Shown in pieces: positions 7,798 through 15,746 of a stretch of 56,361 nt of DNA. The translations under genes were made by a program, and so were the position numbers. Each line of letters begins with the position of its first letter. Position 1 is the first letter of the stretch. The notes beneath the pieces were generated by a model. It was not told the DNA's origin and ran no database searches. It was given only the letters and a program-made list of their open reading frames with translations. Source of the stretch: an uncultured Eubacterium sp. (lineage in GTDB: Bacteria > Bacillota > Clostridia > Oscillospirales > Acutalibacteraceae); assembly GCA_905233545.1 (NCBI GenBank), contig CAJOEV010000016.1, positions 1 to 56,361 on the forward strand, in the 5' to 3' direction.

Positions 7798-10700
7798 CTA
7801 TTTCTTCGTCGTTACCGTTTTCTTCGCGCTCCATGCACTGTATTGTTTCTTGCCGTTAATGGTTTTATATCCTCTGATTCGAACATAATATTTCTTTTTC
7901 GCTGTGAGTTTTGTAACAGCTTTGCTTGTTGATTTATAACCGCTGACAGTAACCGTTTTATTGCCCGATTTAAAGCTGCTGCTTGTTGAATACTGAATCT
8001 GATAGCCGTCAATGCTCTTAACCGAGCCCCATTTTGCAGTAAACTGCTTTTTGCCTGCAGTTACTTTGATGAGTGAGGGCGCGCCGAGCTTTGCAATTTT
8101 CTTCTGTGCAACAGTTACCTTGCCGCAGACATTGCATTTCTTGCCATCGGTTTTTCCTGCTGCCTTAAAGGTTGCAGGCGTTCCCTTAACTACAACCTCC
8201 TTATGACCGGTTGCTTTAACGGTTTTATGGGTGCTTTTTATTATAACACCGCAGTTTTTACAGCGAACAACCTCATCATATGAGCCCTGGGCTGTGCAGG
8301 TTGCAGAAACCTGATTCTCTTTAACAGCTGCTCCTGATATATGGTCGGTCTTTGGAATCGGCTCTGTATATGAATCCTTTTTGCATTCGCATTCATATGT
8401 CATAACGCCTTCCTGAGTGCAGGTGGGTTCGGTTGTTACTCTGGGTACAAATGAATGAGTATGCTCGGGCTCAAATTCAACAGAATATGTTATATCTCCT
8501 GAATCCGAATCCGAATAGTATTTCAAGCAAAGAATATATTCTGTTCCTGCATCAATTTTGCAGACAATTTTAAAGTTATTTTTTTCTCCGCCTTCATCAT
8601 CACCTGTGATAAATGTTAATTTGTCGTTTTGGAGTTTGTATAGATAACCGTAAGTATCTTTATTGCCTGTTGAATAAAAGGTGATTGTTCCGTTAACGCT
8701 CGGTGTGAACGAAAGATAATACTTTTTGCCATCTGATATGCTTACGCTATCCGTTTCATTTCCGTTAGTCTCAGGAATAATGAAGCTTGGGTCCTTACTC
8801 TGGCAGTAGGTGCAAAAGCCGTTTATGAAATTATGATTATTGCTGTCAATCGGGATTTCTTCTCTTTCTTGTTCTATTCCGCAGAAAGTGCAGCTTAATG
8901 CTTTTATGCCTGTTCTGCTGCAGGTGGGTTCTTTAATAACAACGCTTTCATAAGTATGCTCATGCGCCTCGATAACGTATTGTATATCGGCATTTGTTAA
9001 TCCTTCATTGCTATCCTCTATCTCAATTCTCTTCCATTCAATCGGCATACCGCCGTAGTAAACAGTTTCTAAACCAAAGCACCATGTAAATGCGCTCTTG
9101 CCGATTTTTGTTACTGAGGTTGGAATTGAAACGCTCTTTAAATTTCTGCAATTCTGAAAAGCTCTGTCGTTAATAAGGGTTACGGTGGCAGGGATTGAAA
9201 CGCTTTCAAGATTTTCACAATCAACAAACATCTGAATGCCGATTTCTTTCAATCCTGTGCCGAGCGTTACACTTTTAAGCGCAGTGCATTTTTCGAAAAT
9301 AGAATAGCCCATGTTTTCAACGCTGCCCGGAACACTGACTGATGTCAGCTTTTCACATCTGCCAAATGCACATTCTCCGATACTTGTAACAGAACTCGGA
9401 ATTGAAACACTTGTTAAGTTTTTGCAGTCTTCAAACTGGCTGGTGCCAATTGAGGTAATGCCTTCTTCTATAACAACCTCTTTAATTCTTTCATCACCCC
9501 TGAAATACATACCGGGTATATAATTATCATTGGGAAGCGCACCTGTTCCGCTGATAGTCAGCAAGCCTGTTTCTTCGTTGAGTTCATATGAATAAACCCT
9601 TTCAAGATATACTGTTGAATTTTCTTCAAATGTTTCGCTGCAAAGAGTGAAGCTTTTTCCCTTTTCAACATCAAATTCAAGATAAAAATTCTCTCCTTCA
9701 TAGTTGCAGGAATAGTCATAGGTAAGAATGCTGTTGTTTTCATCATAAATCCATCCGTATGTCATTGTGTTTCCTTTAGCGAAAAATCTTACTCTTCCGT
9801 CGATATCCGCAACATAAGTCAGCTCGTTATCCGAATCTGTTTCAATAGCTTTAGATGAATTCGTTGTTATAACATATGAAGGATCTTTTGCGTTGCACAA
9901 AGTGCATTTTCCTTTGCTGAAAGTGTGGTCGTTCAGCTCGCAATAATTGCCTATGGAAACAAACTTCTTTTCATATTGCTCTGCAAAACTGCGTGCTTCA
10001 GAATATTCATATCCATAAATAGTTGCATTATCAGGAATGGTTTCTTTTCTTAAAGCATAATAATTGGTTCCGATTACACAAAACGGATTTTCTATTGTTA
10101 TTTTAGTTAAAGCTGAGCAATCTCTGAAAGCCTGAGTGTTTACAATATTAACACTGGAGGGTATTGTTATTTCGGTCAGCTTTGCGCAACCGCTGAAAGC
10201 GCCGAAGCCAATGCTTGTTACACTTTCGGGTATTTCAACCCTTTCCAATGAAACGGCATCAAAAAAAGCGCTTTGACCTATTTCCTTCACACCATAAGGT
10301 ATGCTAATCTCGCTAAGCTTTACGCATCCTGAAAACATTGATTCTGGAATCTTCGTTAAGTTCTTGGAAAGAGTTACGCTCTCAATACTGCTGCAGGATG
10401 CAAACGCATTATCCCCAACCTCTGTTACGCTGTCGGGCAGAATTAACGATGTTAAACCATAGTCACTATAGAATGCATTGTTTTCAATAGTTGTAACGCT
10501 CCCTGGAATTGTTATGTATTCCAAGGAATAGCAATATGAAATGGCATAACTTCCGATTTTTTCAACAGTTCCTGCGATACTGATTTCTCTCGTCCAGTCG
10601 CAACTTTGAAAAGCACAGTCACCGATTGAGGTTACACCTTCTTCAATAACAATTTTGGAAGGATACATACCTTCAAAAGGTGAGGAAAACCAATTGTAAT

Positions 10701-10872
10701 CCTGCATATCGCCGGTTCCGCTTATGGTCAGCGTATCTGTTGATGAATCATATTCATAAGATAGATTCTCTCCGCACTGTCCGCTTTCGTTGGCAAACGC
10801 CTCAAACGGAATCAGGCTGATTGTTGATATTATCATAATTAATGATAATATGATTGATAAAACCTTTTTCAT
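7798..10872 (-). CDS. Secreted BspA-type leucine-rich repeat protein
   Basis: This 1024-residue protein has a signal peptide (MKKVLSIILSLIMIISTIS, cleavage near AFA, residue 27). Two blocks of BspA/TpLRR repeats follow (about 75-280 and 455-615), with units such as LTSVSIPSSVTSIGECAFGR. Each block is preceded by an LTISGTG motif. Between and after them are CxxC-bearing segments (CTLCNAKDPS; CTYCQSKDPS; CTFCGIEQE; CKNCGV). The last 90 residues are a Fn3-like module (IDGYQIQYS, YYVRIRGYK, YSAWSAKKTV) shared with the protein at 134-1267. No sortase motif is visible. Such proteins are usually surface-exposed and adhesive; the ligand is unknown. An AAGGAG ribosome site supports the start. Confidence 0.88.
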   Translation of the reverse strand: MKKVLSIILSLIMIISTISLIPFEAFANESGQCGENLSYEYDSSTDTLTISGTGDMQDYNWFSSPFEGMYPSKIVIEEGVTSIGDCAFQSCDWTREISIAGTVEKIGSYAISYCYSLEYITIPGSVTTIENNAFYSDYGLTSLILPDSVTEVGDNAFASCSSIESVTLSKNLTKIPESMFSGCVKLSEISIPYGVKEIGQSAFFDAVSLERVEIPESVTSIGFGAFSGCAKLTEITIPSSVNIVNTQAFRDCSALTKITIENPFCVIGTNYYALRKETIPDNATIYGYEYSEARSFAEQYEKKFVSIGNYCELNDHTFSKGKCTLCNAKDPSYVITTNSSKAIETDSDNELTYVADIDGRVRFFAKGNTMTYGWIYDENNSILTYDYSCNYEGENFYLEFDVEKGKSFTLCSETFEENSTVYLERVYSYELNEETGLLTISGTGALPNDNYIPGMYFRGDERIKEVVIEEGITSIGTSQFEDCKNLTSVSIPSSVTSIGECAFGRCEKLTSVSVPGSVENMGYSIFEKCTALKSVTLGTGLKEIGIQMFVDCENLESVSIPATVTLINDRAFQNCRNLKSVSIPTSVTKIGKSAFTWCFGLETVYYGGMPIEWKRIEIEDSNEGLTNADIQYVIEAHEHTYESVVIKEPTCSRTGIKALSCTFCGIEQEREEIPIDSNNHNFINGFCTYCQSKDPSFIIPETNGNETDSVSISDGKKYYLSFTPSVNGTITFYSTGNKDTYGYLYKLQNDKLTFITGDDEGGEKNNFKIVCKIDAGTEYILCLKYYSDSDSGDITYSVEFEPEHTHSFVPRVTTEPTCTQEGVMTYECECKKDSYTEPIPKTDHISGAAVKENQVSATCTAQGSYDEVVRCKNCGVIIKSTHKTVKATGHKEVVVKGTPATFKAAGKTDGKKCNVCGKVTVAQKKIAKLGAPSLIKVTAGKKQFTAKWGSVKSIDGYQIQYSTSSSFKSGNKTVTVSGYKSTSKAVTKLTAKKKYYVRIRGYKTINGKKQYSAWSAKKTVTTKK

Positions 10873-10911
10873 AGCATTTCTCCTTAAAAAATGTATTTTT
10901 ATACAATTTTT

Positions 10912-10940
10912 ATTTTAATATAATTTTATATAGATGTCAA
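10912..10940 (-). promoter_or_regulatory. Sigma-A promoter of the LRR-protein gene
   Basis: On the minus strand a consensus TTGACA (10940-10935), a 17-base spacer and TAAAAT (10917-10912) lie 39 bases before the start codon. The preceding terminator ends only four bases upstream of it. Confidence 0.8.
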
Positions 10941-10944
10941 TAAA

Positions 10945-10984
10945 AACCTTCTGCCTTAATTCAACGCCCTTTAGACAGAAGGTT
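10945..10984. terminator. Bidirectional intrinsic terminator
   Basis: Nine-base arms AACCTTCTG and CAGAAGGTT close a 22-base loop, with T-tracts on both strands. On the minus strand it ends the transcript of the gene at 11035-11481. Confidence 0.75.
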
Positions 10985-11034
10985 TTTTATCTATTAATAT
11001 AGTTATACAGCCGTCAACAAGGGGTTAATCAAGA

Positions 11035-11481
11035 TTATATCATTTCTGCAATGTTTATAACCTTTTTCCCTCTTTCTTCTGCTTTCTTTATTATCTGCTG
11101 TGAAATGTCGTCATCAAATTTTGAATAGGTTATCAGGATTTCGCTGTTTTCTGTTGCGTAGTCATAAAGGGTTTGATATAGCTTGCTGTTTTCAATTTCG
11201 GTTTCAAAAGGGCAGAATGGTAAATATGCGTTGTTGGATTGCCTTAAGCGGTAGTCATTATCTTTTTTGTGGATATCTCTGAGTTCGATTATTTCAATAT
11301 CGGGTTTCAAAAAAGAAACGATACCGCATAGCTTAACATCAAAAAATGTTCTTTTGCAGTGGTAGATTTTTTCTATATTGTTTTCTTCGATAATGCTTTT
11401 AATGATATTGATAAAATTTGTTATATCAACACTTTTGAAATAGTTTTCATCAATGTTTCCGCATAAAAACGCAGTACTCAT
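11035..11481 (-). CDS. Small Rossmann-like protein, possibly SLOG family
   Basis: The 148-residue product starts MSTAFLCGNIDENYFK. Its alternating hydrophobic strands and helices, an early F-x-C-G-N and a C-terminal ILITYSKFDDDIS then AEERGKKVINIAE suggest a Rossmann-like nucleotide-binding fold of the SLOG (YpsA/DUF1273-like) kind. I cannot assign a function. I chose the ATG at 11481 because AGGGGAT lies just upstream. An in-frame ATG at 11535 would translate through a terminator hairpin, giving an unlikely N-terminus. The gene sits among repeats and a Rep-like fragment, which suggests accessory DNA. Two cysteine-containing stretches (YHCKRTFF, LPFCPF) are notable. Confidence 0.6.
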   Translation of the reverse strand: MSTAFLCGNIDENYFKSVDITNFINIIKSIIEENNIEKIYHCKRTFFDVKLCGIVSFLKPDIEIIELRDIHKKDNDYRLRQSNNAYLPFCPFETEIENSKLYQTLYDYATENSEILITYSKFDDDISQQIIKKAEERGKKVINIAEMI

Positions 11482-11502
11482 ATTATCCCCTGAAATAAAA
11501 AA

Positions 11503-11524
11503 GTGCGCAGCCGAAGCCACGCAC
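11503..11524 (-). terminator. UUCG-loop intrinsic terminator inside the leader of the 11035-11481 gene
   Basis: On the minus strand GTGCGTGGC, the tetraloop TTCG and GCTGCGCAC form nine pairs (two G-U), followed by TTTTTTATTT. It lies just 21 bases before the start codon, and the ribosome site AGGGGAT follows directly after the T-tract, so any upstream transcript must read through it to express the gene. That suggests attenuation or a strong boundary. Confidence 0.75.
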
Positions 11525-11547
11525 AAAAAACGCATAGCTCAACTGTC

Positions 11548-11662
11548 GCCAAACAAAATTAAACATAACCTCAAAGAAGTATGCAATTAAGAGCATGCAT
11601 TTTTATCAGGAAGATAAAAAAACATACTTCGATTGAGATTAATCTATTTAATTTTGTTTGGC
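11548..11662. repeat. 115-base nested inverted repeat
   Basis: Perfect 16-base outer arms (GCCAAACAAAATTAAA at 11548-11563, complement at 11647-11662) enclose imperfect arms (CTCAA..GAAGTATG against CATACTTC..TTGAG) and a central TTTTTATC/GATAAAAA hairpin. As RNA on either strand it folds into one long stem. It may be a MITE-like element or the structured part of the leader of the gene at 11035-11481. No coding sequence is seen inside. Confidence 0.7.
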
Positions 11663-11686
11663 ATTTACATTTTAGCATTAATCAAT

Positions 11687-11920
11687 TTACAAGTCAATAA
11701 ATAAAAGCGTATAAAGGGTCATACCCTTTATACCACAAACGCTCACGATTAATAATCTCCCCTGCAATTTCTTATCATTATTGTTATATATTTTATTATA
11801 TATATTATTATTTTGAGAAGATTCTGCGCAGTATGGTAAGCAATTATTGCGCACATAACTGAGCAATTTCTGCTCATCGGCTGCGCAGTTTTTGCTCACG
11901 GGTGCGCAGTTTTTGCTCAA
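11687..11920 (-). pseudogene. Fragment resembling the linker of a phage/plasmid replication protein
   Basis: The open frame reads MSKNCAPVSKNCAADEQKLL and then an Asn-rich run (NNNIYNKIYNNNDKK). Such repeated SKNCA/EQKL motifs followed by poly-Asn/Tyr/Ile linkers are familiar from phage replisome organisers and RepA-type initiators between their winged-helix and C-terminal domains. No winged-helix part precedes it and the frame ends soon after, so it is at best a remnant. It lies inside the 245-base inverted-repeat element. The DNA repeat TGCGCAGTTTTTGCTCA occurs twice (about 11882-11898 and 11903-11919). Function is doubtful. Confidence 0.4.
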
Positions 11921-11946
11921 AGCGTATAAGACCTTATACGCTTTTA
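11702..11946. mobile_element. 245-base element with terminal inverted repeats and hairpin ends
   Basis: TAAAAGCGTATAA at 11702-11714 is matched by its complement ending at 11946, and GGGTC/GACC extends the match. Each end also folds on itself: a GTATAAAGGGT palindrome at 11709-11733, and AAAGCGTATAA with its complement at 11919-11944. The interior holds the Rep-like fragment. No transposase is present. It could be a non-autonomous element or the remnant of a replication module. Confidence 0.5.
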
Positions 11947-11949
11947 AAA

Positions 11950-11998
11950 CGGAACATCAGGAGCGCAGTTCCCCACTGACAACTGACCACCGGTCACA
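11950..11998 (+). repeat. Box plus TGACCAC heptamers
   Basis: CAGGAGCGCAGTTCCCC, resembling the common box, precedes ACTGACA, ACTGACC and ACCGGTC. It ends before the terminator of purB. Together with the elements above, this accounts for the gene-free stretch 11482-12035. Confidence 0.55.
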
Positions 11999-12005
11999 AA
12001 AGGAA

Positions 12006-12031
12006 TAACCGCTGATTTCAATCAGCGGTTA
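12006..12031 (-). terminator. Intrinsic terminator after purB
   Basis: Eleven-base arms (TAACCGCTGAT and its complement) close a four-base loop only four bases after the purB stop. The T-tract is stronger on the plus strand (ATTTTTTAT) than on the minus strand (TTCCTTTT). Confidence 0.7.
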
Positions 12032-12035
12032 TTTT

Positions 12036-13469
12036 TTATACATTTATTTCAACTTCAAGTCCGATTAAGTCTTTGTTTTCTTCAAGTATCGGTTTGATTA
12101 CTTCATTGAGAAAATCGGCGGTTTGCTCGGGGGCTCTGCCGACAAAGTTTTCGGGCTTGAGAATTGCAAGGATTTCTTCCTTCGTTGTCATAAACGCGGG
12201 GTCGGCAGCGATTCTGTCAACCAAATCATTTTTTCCGCCTTCAACCTTAACAACTGCGCCCGCAGCCATTGAATGCTGACGGATTTTTTCGTGGAGCTCC
12301 TGGCGGTCGCCGCCGCGCTTAACGGCATCCATCATAATATTTTCGGTTGCCATAAACGGAAGCTCGCTCATCAGTCTTGCTTCAATAACCTTTGGATAAA
12401 CAACAAGACCGCTTGTTACATTGATATATAAATCAAGAATACCGTCGAGTGCAAGAAACGCCTCTGCAACCGAAACACGCTTGTTTGCGCTGTCGTCAAG
12501 TGTTCTTTCAAACCACTGCGCCGAAGCCGTCCAGGCAGGGTTTAGCGCATCAATCATAACATATCTTGAAAGCGATGCAATTCTTTCGCTTCTCATCGGG
12601 TTGCGCTTATACGCCATTGCGGATGAGCCAATCTGATTCTTTTCAAACGGCTCTTCAATTTCCTTTAGATTCTGAAGAAGTCTTAAATCGTTCGAGAACT
12701 TGCAACAGCTCTGAGCGATTAAAGCAAGGCAGTTGCAAACAATTGTGTCGAGCTTTCTTGCATAGGTCTGACCGCTTACGGGGAAGCAAGCCTTGAAGCC
12801 CATTTTTTCGGCAATAATTCTGTCGAGCGCCTTGCATTTTTCGTGGTCGCCGTCGAAGAGCTCGAGAAAGGACGCCTGAGTTCCCGTTGTTCCCTTTGAG
12901 CCGAGAAGCATAAGGGTGTCGAGAACATGGTCAACCTCGTTCAAATCCATAACTAAATCCATAAGCCAGAGCGTTGCTCTTTTGCCTACGGTTGTAGGCT
13001 GTGCAGGCTGGAAATGGGTGAATCCGAGACAGGGCATATCCTTGTATTCATCTGCAAATTTTGCAACAGAAGCAATTGCATTAACAAGCTTCTTCTTGAT
13101 AAGCAAAAGCGCTTCTCTCATAGTTATAACATCGGTATTGTCCCCAACATAACATGAAGTTGCACCAAGATGAATAATTGCCTTTGCACTCGGACACTGT
13201 TCGCCGTAAGCATGAACATGGCTCATAACATCGTGGCGGAATTTCTTTTCATATTCCCTTGCAACATCATAGTTAATATCATCGGCGTGCGCCTTGAGCT
13301 CATCAATCTGCTCCTGAGTGACATTGAGTCCGAGCTCATTTTCAGCCTCAGCAAGCGCAATCCAAAGCTTTCTCCAGGTTTTAAACTTGAAATCGGGAGA
13401 ATAGATATACTGCATTTCCTTGCTCGCATAGCGTGCATTGAACGGTGAATTATAGGTGTTATTAGCCAT
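12036..13469 (-). CDS. purB: Adenylosuccinate lyase
   Basis: PurB acts twice in purine synthesis, cleaving SAICAR and adenylosuccinate with release of fumarate. The 477-residue length fits the longer clostridial form. The fumarase/lyase signature GSSAMAYKRNPMRSERI (about residues 282-298) is complete. HLGATSCYVGDNTD and GFTHFQPAQPTTVGKR carry active-site histidines. A GAGGAAA ribosome site precedes the ATG. A heptamer array separates it from ddh upstream; the two may share a transcript, since no terminator is seen between them. Confidence 0.97.
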   Translation of the reverse strand: MANNTYNSPFNARYASKEMQYIYSPDFKFKTWRKLWIALAEAENELGLNVTQEQIDELKAHADDINYDVAREYEKKFRHDVMSHVHAYGEQCPSAKAIIHLGATSCYVGDNTDVITMREALLLIKKKLVNAIASVAKFADEYKDMPCLGFTHFQPAQPTTVGKRATLWLMDLVMDLNEVDHVLDTLMLLGSKGTTGTQASFLELFDGDHEKCKALDRIIAEKMGFKACFPVSGQTYARKLDTIVCNCLALIAQSCCKFSNDLRLLQNLKEIEEPFEKNQIGSSAMAYKRNPMRSERIASLSRYVMIDALNPAWTASAQWFERTLDDSANKRVSVAEAFLALDGILDLYINVTSGLVVYPKVIEARLMSELPFMATENIMMDAVKRGGDRQELHEKIRQHSMAAGAVVKVEGGKNDLVDRIAADPAFMTTKEEILAILKPENFVGRAPEQTADFLNEVIKPILEENKDLIGLEVEINV

Positions 13470-13493
13470 AGTTAGTTTCCTCTTTTTACTCTA

Positions 13494-13558
13494 TAATCGG
13501 AGCGAAGCGACCCGAAATTATTCATTCTTCATTCTTCATTCTTCATTTTTCATTGAAA
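13494..13558 (-). repeat. Common box plus ATTCTTC heptamer array after the ddh stop codon
   Basis: On the plus strand ATCGGAGCGAAGCGACCCG is followed by AAATT and about five ATTCTTC-like units, ending against the ddh stop codon at 13559. The first 26 bases are identical to those at 22651-22676. Confidence 0.75.
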
Positions 13559-14545
13559 TCACAGCAGTGATTTCCTGAGTTCCTCGCCGCTCATACTGCT
13601 GAGATATGCAGCGGGGATATCAAATATTGTTTTAGCTCCTGTTACGCCCTCATTATTGAGTTTGTATGCAGCTCTTGCATATGCTGCGATAACCGAGCCT
13701 GTGAATTCGGGGTTTGAATCAAGTTTGAGATTGAATTCAACAATGTGGCTGTTTTCCTTCTCAAAACCTGTGTTACCGCTTCTGATAACAAATCCGCCGT
13801 GAGGAAGTGAAGCGTGATTCTTGTCAAGCTCTTCCTTTGAAATGAAGTGAACGGTTGTATCATAGGGTTCAAAGTAGTTTGGCATTTCCTTGATTTCTTT
13901 TTCAATTCTTGCAAGGTCTGCTCCCTCCTCGGCAACAACAAAGCACTCTCTTGTGTGCTGCTGTCTTGCGGTGAAGGTCGGGTTTTCAGCGTTTCTTACG
14001 CTTTCAACTGCAGCGTCAACGGGAATTGTATACTGTCTTGCGTCAACAACGCCTTCAATTCTTCTTATAGCATCTGAATGACCCTGGCTTACTCCCTTAC
14101 CCCAGAAGGTATAGTTATTGCCCTCGGGAAGAACAGCTGTTGAAACCATTCTTAAAAGTGAGAAAAGTCCCGGGTCCCAACCGATTGAGATAATGCCTAC
14201 TTTGCCTGCTTCTTTAGCAGCCTTGTCAACATTTTCAAAATGCTCGGGAATTCTTGCGTGAGTGTCAAAGCTGTCGATAACATTGAAAAGCTTTGCATAT
14301 TTCGGTGTCTGCTCGGGAAGGTCAGTTGCGCTTCCGCCGCCGAGAACAAGAACATCAATCTTATCCTTGAAGTTCTCAATCTCGTCAACATGGTAAACGC
14401 CGACACCTTCGGTTTTAATCTTAACGCCCTCGGGATTTCTTCTTGTGAATACCGCAACAAGCTCGAGGTCATCATTCTGTCTTATGGCGCTTTCAACGCC
14501 TCTTGAAAGGTTTCCGTAACCTAAAATTCCGATTTTAATACTCAT
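13559..14545 (-). CDS. ddh: meso-Diaminopimelate D-dehydrogenase
   Basis: Ddh makes meso-DAP in one NADPH-dependent step from tetrahydrodipicolinate and ammonia. The 328-residue length is typical. The N-terminal Rossmann motif IGILGYGNLSRGVE, VFTRRNPEG (NADP-binding arginines), LGGGSATDLPEQ, GWDPGLFSLLR and GKGVSQGHSDAIR are all family signatures. The start has GGAGGTAAGG upstream. It lies downstream of dapF, which ends the competing succinylase/acetylase/aminotransferase routes, so this cell seems to have two ways to meso-DAP. Confidence 0.95.
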   Translation of the reverse strand: MSIKIGILGYGNLSRGVESAIRQNDDLELVAVFTRRNPEGVKIKTEGVGVYHVDEIENFKDKIDVLVLGGGSATDLPEQTPKYAKLFNVIDSFDTHARIPEHFENVDKAAKEAGKVGIISIGWDPGLFSLLRMVSTAVLPEGNNYTFWGKGVSQGHSDAIRRIEGVVDARQYTIPVDAAVESVRNAENPTFTARQQHTRECFVVAEEGADLARIEKEIKEMPNYFEPYDTTVHFISKEELDKNHASLPHGGFVIRSGNTGFEKENSHIVEFNLKLDSNPEFTGSVIAAYARAAYKLNNEGVTGAKTIFDIPAAYLSSMSGEELRKSLL

Positions 14546-14572
14546 TTAAACCTTACCTCCATAATGTAGTTA

Positions 14573-14625
14573 TAATCGGGTGTGGGCAGCGCCCACCCTC
14601 AATTCTTCATTCTTAATTCTTCATT
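14573..14625 (-). repeat. Heptamer array directly after the dapF stop codon
   Basis: On the minus strand the stop TAG is followed in register by AATGAAG, AATTAAG, AATGAAG and AATTGAG, then by GGTGGGC and GCCCACA arms of a small hairpin in place of the usual box. Confidence 0.7.
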
Positions 14626-15459
14626 CTAAATTTCACCTTCGAAGACGGTGACAGCCGGACCTGTCATAATAACGCTGTCGGCTTCATTTCCGCTCCAGCT
14701 TATCTGAAGGTCTCCACCTAAAAGATGAACGGTTACATCATTATCACAATAGCCGTTAATGATTGCCGCAACCGCAGTTGCACAGGCTCCTGTTCCGCAG
14801 GCAAGCGTTTCGCCCGAGCCTCTCTCCCAAACACGCATTTCAAGATTTTTTCTGTCGATAACCTTAACAAATTCGGTGTTTGTTCTGTCGGGAAAAACGG
14901 GGTTGTTTTCAAACTTGGGACCGATTTTCTCAAGTTCAATTTCCTTTGGCGATTTTTCAATAAAGATAACCGCATGAGGATTGCCCATTGAAACGCAGGT
15001 CATTTTATATTCCTTACCGTCAACGGTAATGGGCTCATTAACAGCCTTTTCGTTGTCGGAAATAACGGGAATTTTGCCTGATTCAAGAATCGGCTTGCCC
15101 ATATCAACCTTTGCTCCGACAGCCTTGCCGTTTTCAACTTTCAAATCAATGTACTTAATTGCACCCATTGATTCAATTGCAAGAGTTGTTTTATCGGTCA
15201 GCTTATGGTCGAAAACAAATTTTGCAACACATCTGATTCCGTTGCCGCACATTGCTCCGCGAGAGCCGTCGGCATTATACATAACCATTTCAAAATCAGC
15301 GATATCACTCTTCTTTATAAGAATCATTCCGTCGCCGCCGATTCCGAAATGTCTGTCCGAAACTTCGATAGCCGCCCTCTCTTCATTTTCAATAACATTT
15401 TCGGTGCAGTCAATATAAACATAGTCGTTTCCGCAGCCGTGCATTTTTGTGAATTTCAT
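14626..15459 (-). CDS. dapF: Diaminopimelate epimerase
   Basis: DapF converts LL-DAP to meso-DAP for lysine and peptidoglycan without a cofactor. The 277-residue product has both catalytic cysteines, in GAMCGNGIRC (about 73) and ETLACGTGACA (about 217), and the N-terminal KFTKMHGCGNDYVYID. An in-frame extension upstream to 15633 runs through the promoter and is rejected; the ATG at 15459 has AGGTGA at good spacing. It has its own promoter, divergent from glgB, and is followed by ddh and purB. Confidence 0.96.
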   Translation of the reverse strand: MKFTKMHGCGNDYVYIDCTENVIENEERAAIEVSDRHFGIGGDGMILIKKSDIADFEMVMYNADGSRGAMCGNGIRCVAKFVFDHKLTDKTTLAIESMGAIKYIDLKVENGKAVGAKVDMGKPILESGKIPVISDNEKAVNEPITVDGKEYKMTCVSMGNPHAVIFIEKSPKEIELEKIGPKFENNPVFPDRTNTEFVKVIDRKNLEMRVWERGSGETLACGTGACATAVAAIINGYCDNDVTVHLLGGDLQISWSGNEADSVIMTGPAVTVFEGEI

Positions 15460-15514
15460 TACTTCACCTGCCTTATAAAATAGATTCATCCTATAACACT
15501 TTATAACGCTGAAT

Positions 15515-15544
15515 ATTATAACATATTTTATAAATATACGGCAA
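15515..15544 (-). promoter_or_regulatory. Probable promoter of dapF
   Basis: On the minus strand TTGCCG (15544-15539), an 18-base spacer and TATAAT (15520-15515) lie 55 bases before the dapF start. The stretch 15545-15675 between this and the glgB promoter is AT-rich, with no gene or strong repeat seen. Confidence 0.55.
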
Positions 15545-15675
15545 TAGTAAACACCAAGATATTTTAAATAATTTTTTTGCACATTTATGCCAATTTTTTC
15601 TATGTTTTTTACAACAAATTGCACATATTTCAAAAAAAATTCACAAATTCTTGTAACAAAATAAACAAAAACCCC

Positions 15676-15704
15676 TTGTTTTTATCTTTATATAATGGTA
15701 TTAT
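15676..15704 (+). promoter_or_regulatory. Sigma-A promoter of the glycogen operon
   Basis: TTGTTT, a 17-base spacer and TATTAT lie 42 bases before the glgB ATG. AGGAG at 15735-15739 is the ribosome site. Confidence 0.6.
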
Positions 15705-15746
15705 AGTAAAAAAGTAGACTTAATTTTATTATATAGGAGTGATGTT

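Noticed and set aside
13494-13558. Possible CRISPR-like array
   Set aside because: Units are 7 bases with no spacers, and there are no cas genes in the window.
14981-15418. Plus-strand 145-residue open frame opposite dapF
   Set aside because: It mirrors the coding periodicity of dapF, has no ribosome site and no recognisable motif; the same holds for the other long antisense frames (for example opposite mutS at 35573-36229 and aroB at 53775-54290).
15460-15633. N-terminal extension of DapF
   Set aside because: The extra residues are low-complexity, run through the promoter and lack a ribosome site; the protein family starts at MKFTKMHG.
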